Below, piece after piece: positions 6,558-9,249 of a stretch of DNA of 9,249 bases. Origin of the DNA: Pseudomonadota bacterium (GTDB lineage Bacteria; Pseudomonadota; Alphaproteobacteria; Rhizobiales; Rhizobiaceae); assembly GCA_023435335.1 (NCBI GenBank), contig JAEYRU010000236.1:1-9249 (forward strand), in the 5' to 3' direction. The position numbers and the translations under genes were made by a program. Position 1 is the first letter of the stretch; the number at the start of each line of letters is the position of its first letter. The notes beneath the pieces are model-generated. The model worked only from the letters and a program-made list of their open reading frames with translations, ran no database searches and was not told the DNA's origin.

Positions 6558-7523
6558 ATGCCGCTGATCGGATTCCACGCATCGCATGAACAGATAGATC
6601 CGGCGTCGCTCCTCAGAGCGGTCAGCGCTGCCGAAGCGGCCGGTTTTGACGCGGCAATGTGCTCTGATCACTTCTCGCCCTGGAGCGAGAGACAGGGGCA
6701 ATCCGGCTTCGCCTGGTCATGGCTGGGAGCCGCGTTGCAGGCGACCTCGCTGCCCATGGGTGTCGTCAACGCGCCCGGACAGAGATACCATCCGGCTATC
6801 ATCGCCCAAGCGGCCGCGACGCTCTGCCAGATGTTTCCCGGTCGATTCTGGGTGGCGCTTGGTTCCGGCGAAGCCTCTAACGAACACATGACGGGTGATC
6901 GCTGGCCGCCGAAGGACACTCGTAATGCGAGGCTGCGCGAATGCATCGATGTGATGCGCGCGCTCTTCGCCGGCGAGACGGTGAGCCATGAGGGCCTGAT
7001 CAGGGTCGACCGAGCGAAGCTGTGGACGTTGCCGGAGGAGCCGCCGAAGCTCATCGGCGCGGCGGTAAGCGTGGAGACTGCGGGCCGGGTCGGCGAGTGG
7101 GCCGACGGCCTGATCACCGTCAACCAGTCGCGAGAACATCTCAGGCGCATGATCGATGCGTTTCGAACGAGCGGCGGCGCCGGCAAGCCCGTCTATCTCC
7201 AGGTTCATCTTTCCTACGCCCGGGAGGAGAAGACCGCATTGGCGATCGCCTATGACCAATGGCGGTCGAACGTGTTCGCGCCGCCGGTCTGTTGGGATAT
7301 GGAACTGCCAGCACACTTCGACGAAGCATCCCGGTTCGTGCGCGAGGAGGACATGCGCGACGCGGTGCTGATTTCTTCCGATCCCGCGCGTTTCGTCGAT
7401 TGGCTGAGCGAATTCGCTGCATTGGGCTTTGACGGCCTTTATCTCCACCACGTCGGGCGAGAGCAACAGGAATTCGTCGAGACCTTTGGGGAGCGCGTAC
7501 TTCCGGCGCTGGCGGGGAGTTAG
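6558..7523 (+). CDS. LLM-class flavin oxidoreductase, non-F420 glucose-6-phosphate dehydrogenase-like
   Basis: This is a luciferase-like monooxygenase-fold (TIM barrel) oxidoreductase of 321 aa. It resembles the F420-dependent glucose-6-phosphate dehydrogenase branch: SDHFSPW (36-42, with His38 and Trp42 matching the FGD catalytic His and its Trp), LGSGEASNEH (101-110) and DRWPPKDTRNARLRE. Alphaproteobacterial members of this branch are described as probable flavin (FMN) rather than F420 enzymes, since their hosts generally lack F420. GGAGG lies 11 bases before the ATG. The gene is packed between two GH13 genes, and its stop codon directly abuts the GTG at 7524, so translation of the next gene is probably coupled. 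The context suggests oxidation or reduction of a sugar or sugar phosphate, but no substrate can be assigned. The family is clear; cofactor and reaction are inferred. Confidence 0.85.
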   Translation: MPLIGFHASHEQIDPASLLRAVSAAEAAGFDAAMCSDHFSPWSERQGQSGFAWSWLGAALQATSLPMGVVNAPGQRYHPAIIAQAAATLCQMFPGRFWVALGSGEASNEHMTGDRWPPKDTRNARLRECIDVMRALFAGETVSHEGLIRVDRAKLWTLPEEPPKLIGAAVSVETAGRVGEWADGLITVNQSREHLRRMIDAFRTSGGAGKPVYLQVHLSYAREEKTALAIAYDQWRSNVFAPPVCWDMELPAHFDEASRFVREEDMRDAVLISSDPARFVDWLSEFAALGFDGLYLHHVGREQQEFVETFGERVLPALAGS

Positions 7524-7529
7524 GTGACC

Positions 7530-9203
7530 ATGGATATCAGCAGGACGAGCGACGTGTGGTGGAAGAACGCCGTCTTCTACTGCCTCGACGTCGAAACCTT
7601 CCAGGACGGGAACGGCGATGGCATCGGCGATTTCGCGGGGCTTGCGCACCGTATCGACTATCTTGCCGGCCTCGGCATCAACTGCATCTGGCTGATGCCC
7701 TTCTATCCGACCTCCAACCGGGATGACGGCTACGACATCACCGATTACTATGCGATCGACCCTCGACTTGGGACCTTGGGCGACTTCGTCGAGTTCGTGC
7801 GCACGGCCCGCGACCGGGGCATCCGGGTCGTCGCCGACCTGGTGATCAACCACACCTCGCGCGAGCATCCCTGGTTCCAGCAGGCGCGCGCGGACCGCAA
7901 GTCAAGGTACCGGGATTGGTACGTCTGGACCGACGAGATCCCCGAGGACGGGCCCGAGGGTTTGGTCTTCCCCGACAAGGAAGACAGCAACTGGGAATGG
8001 GACGAACAGGCCAAGCAGTACTACCTGCACCGCTTCTACAAGCATCAGCCTGACCTCAACATCGCCAACCCGGCTGTGCGCGAAGAGATCCGCAGGATCG
8101 TCGGGTTCTGGCTGGAGATAGGGCTCTCCGGTTTCCGGGTGGACGCGGTGCCATTCCTGCTCGAGACCGACGGCATCTCGCACCGGATGGAAATCGCGCC
8201 GCACGACTGGCTGCGCGAGTTGCGCTCGTTCCTCGGGCGCCGGTGTGGGGACGCATTGCTGATGGGAGAGGTCAACCTGGAGTACGAGGACGTGCGGCGC
8301 TTCTACGGCGACGAGGGCGGTGATGAGTTGCATATGTGCCTCAATTTCAACCTCAACCAGGCCTTTGCCCTGGCGCTCGTGCGAGAGGATGCGGGAGCTC
8401 TCGTACACAGCCTGCGCTCCATGCCGACCCTTCCAACGGACGGGGCCTGGGCGAATTTCGTGCGCAACCATGACGAATGGTCGCTCGACAAGCTGACCGA
8501 AGCGGAGCGGCAGGAGGTGTTCAGGTCCTTCGGACCGAAGGCGGACATGCAGCTCTTCGGTCGCGGCCTGCGCCGCCGTCTGCCGACCATGCTGAACGGC
8601 GACCAGGCTCGCATACGGCTTGCCTACAGCCTGATCTTCTCGCTGCCAGGAGCACCGGTATTGTTCTACGGCGAGGAGATCGGCATGGCCGAGAACCTCC
8701 AGATTCCAGGCCGCCTCAGTGTGCGCTCGCCAATGCAATGGTCGAACGAACCGAACGGCGGGTTCTCCCCGGCTTCACCTGAGAAGCTATGCCGGCCGGT
8801 AGTGGCGGCGAGGAAATGGGGCCCCGGGGCGGTCAACGTGGATCTTCAGAATCGCGATCCGCAATCGCTGCTCAACTGGATGGAGCGCCTCATCCGACGC
8901 CGGCGCGAGACGCCGGAGATCGTATTCGGGGAATGGAGCTTGGTGCCGGTGCCCGAACCCGCGATCCTCGCCCTGCGCTACGACTGGAATGGGCAGGTTG
9001 CAGTGATCCTGCACAATCTCTCGTCGAAAGATCAGAAGGTTTCGTTCAAGCTGAACCAGCCGCTGGCGAAGGAGGGATTGATCGATCTCCTGGGCGAGGG
9101 CGATTTTGCTGTCCGCAAGGACGGGTCGGCTGAAGTCTCGCTTGCCGGTTACGGGTTCCGCTGGCTCCGCCTGCGGCGGTCCACAGAGAGCCAGGCCGAC
9201 TAG
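7530..9203 (+). CDS. GH13 trehalose synthase-like protein (TreS-type alpha-amylase family)
   Basis: This GH13 protein resembles maltose alpha-D-glucosyltransferase/trehalose synthase (interconverts maltose and trehalose). It is 557 aa from the ATG at 7530; a GTG at 7524 directly after the previous stop is equally possible (559 aa, GGGGAG 4 bases ahead). TreS-like marks are VWWKNAVFYCLDVETFQD, DLVINHTS (His108), DSNWEWD, HQPDLN (to 177), GFRVDAVPFL with nucleophile Asp205, acid/base Glu247 (MGEVN), RNHDE with Asp315, the GRGLRRRL segment, and FYGEEIGMAENL followed by SPMQWS. The catalytic triad is intact. The CR-III Glu context (GEVNLEY) differs from the AEANQ usual in characterised TreS, so isomerase activity is uncertain; it may hydrolyse or transglycosylate. 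No maltokinase domain is fused, and no treY/treZ or glgE is visible. It is the last gene of the three-gene cluster. Its sequence differs clearly from the GH13 protein at 4879-6465, so it is not a recent duplicate. Confidence 0.85.
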   Translation: MDISRTSDVWWKNAVFYCLDVETFQDGNGDGIGDFAGLAHRIDYLAGLGINCIWLMPFYPTSNRDDGYDITDYYAIDPRLGTLGDFVEFVRTARDRGIRVVADLVINHTSREHPWFQQARADRKSRYRDWYVWTDEIPEDGPEGLVFPDKEDSNWEWDEQAKQYYLHRFYKHQPDLNIANPAVREEIRRIVGFWLEIGLSGFRVDAVPFLLETDGISHRMEIAPHDWLRELRSFLGRRCGDALLMGEVNLEYEDVRRFYGDEGGDELHMCLNFNLNQAFALALVREDAGALVHSLRSMPTLPTDGAWANFVRNHDEWSLDKLTEAERQEVFRSFGPKADMQLFGRGLRRRLPTMLNGDQARIRLAYSLIFSLPGAPVLFYGEEIGMAENLQIPGRLSVRSPMQWSNEPNGGFSPASPEKLCRPVVAARKWGPGAVNVDLQNRDPQSLLNWMERLIRRRRETPEIVFGEWSLVPVPEPAILALRYDWNGQVAVILHNLSSKDQKVSFKLNQPLAKEGLIDLLGEGDFAVRKDGSAEVSLAGYGFRWLRLRRSTESQAD

Positions 9204-9249
9204 CCGTCAAACATAACGTTTGGGCCCTTGGGAAATGGCGGAGAGGGAG

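Noticed and set aside
9208..9222. Small hairpin after the last gene (CAAAC / GTTTG around ATAAC) as a terminator
   Set aside because: Only 5-bp AT-containing arms and no following T-run; too weak to call, and the window ends 27 bases later.

Overview
The window is GC-rich, densely coding DNA. Its gene content (an Ehu-type ectoine transporter, DoeA, an FCD-type GntR regulator, and a flavin oxidoreductase of the non-F420 type beside GH13 enzymes) fits an alphaproteobacterium of the Hyphomicrobiales (Mesorhizobium/Phyllobacteriaceae-like). That placement rests on family recognition, not on a phylogenetic marker.

Block 1 (1-4745) is an ectoine/hydroxyectoine uptake and degradation locus arranged around a divergent control region (1456-1626). 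Leftwards run ehuB (periplasmic binding protein) and ehuC (permease, cut off by the window edge). Rightwards run doeA (ectoine hydrolase), an M20/ArgE-like deacetylase and a GntR/FCD repressor, closely spaced and probably one operon. The inferred pathway is import of ectoine, ring opening by DoeA to N-acetyl-2,4-diaminobutyrate, and deacetylation by the M20 enzyme to 2,4-diaminobutyrate. The usual second enzyme, DoeB/EutE of the AstE/AspA deacetylase family, is absent here and an unrelated M20 metallopeptidase-fold protein takes its place. The usual MocR-type regulator EnuR is also absent, with an FCD-type GntR regulator instead. The control region contains a 16-bp palindrome of GntR/FadR type directly on the -10 region of a TTGACA promoter reading towards ehuB, and a weaker related site 95 bp away near doeA.

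Block 2 (4879-9203) is a three-gene rightward cluster: a GH13 alpha-glucosidase of the oligo-1,6-glucosidase type, an LLM-class flavin oxidoreductase resembling F420-dependent glucose-6-phosphate dehydrogenases, and a GH13 protein resembling trehalose synthase. Both GH13 proteins keep the complete catalytic triad. The enclosed flavin enzyme suggests an oxidative step on a sugar, but its substrate cannot be read from the sequence.

The two blocks may share a theme of osmolyte or stress-solute metabolism (ectoine and trehalose/alpha-glucosides), but nothing in the sequence shows co-regulation. No tRNA, rRNA, CRISPR array, insertion sequence or integration site was seen. No gap without a gene exceeds 300 bases.
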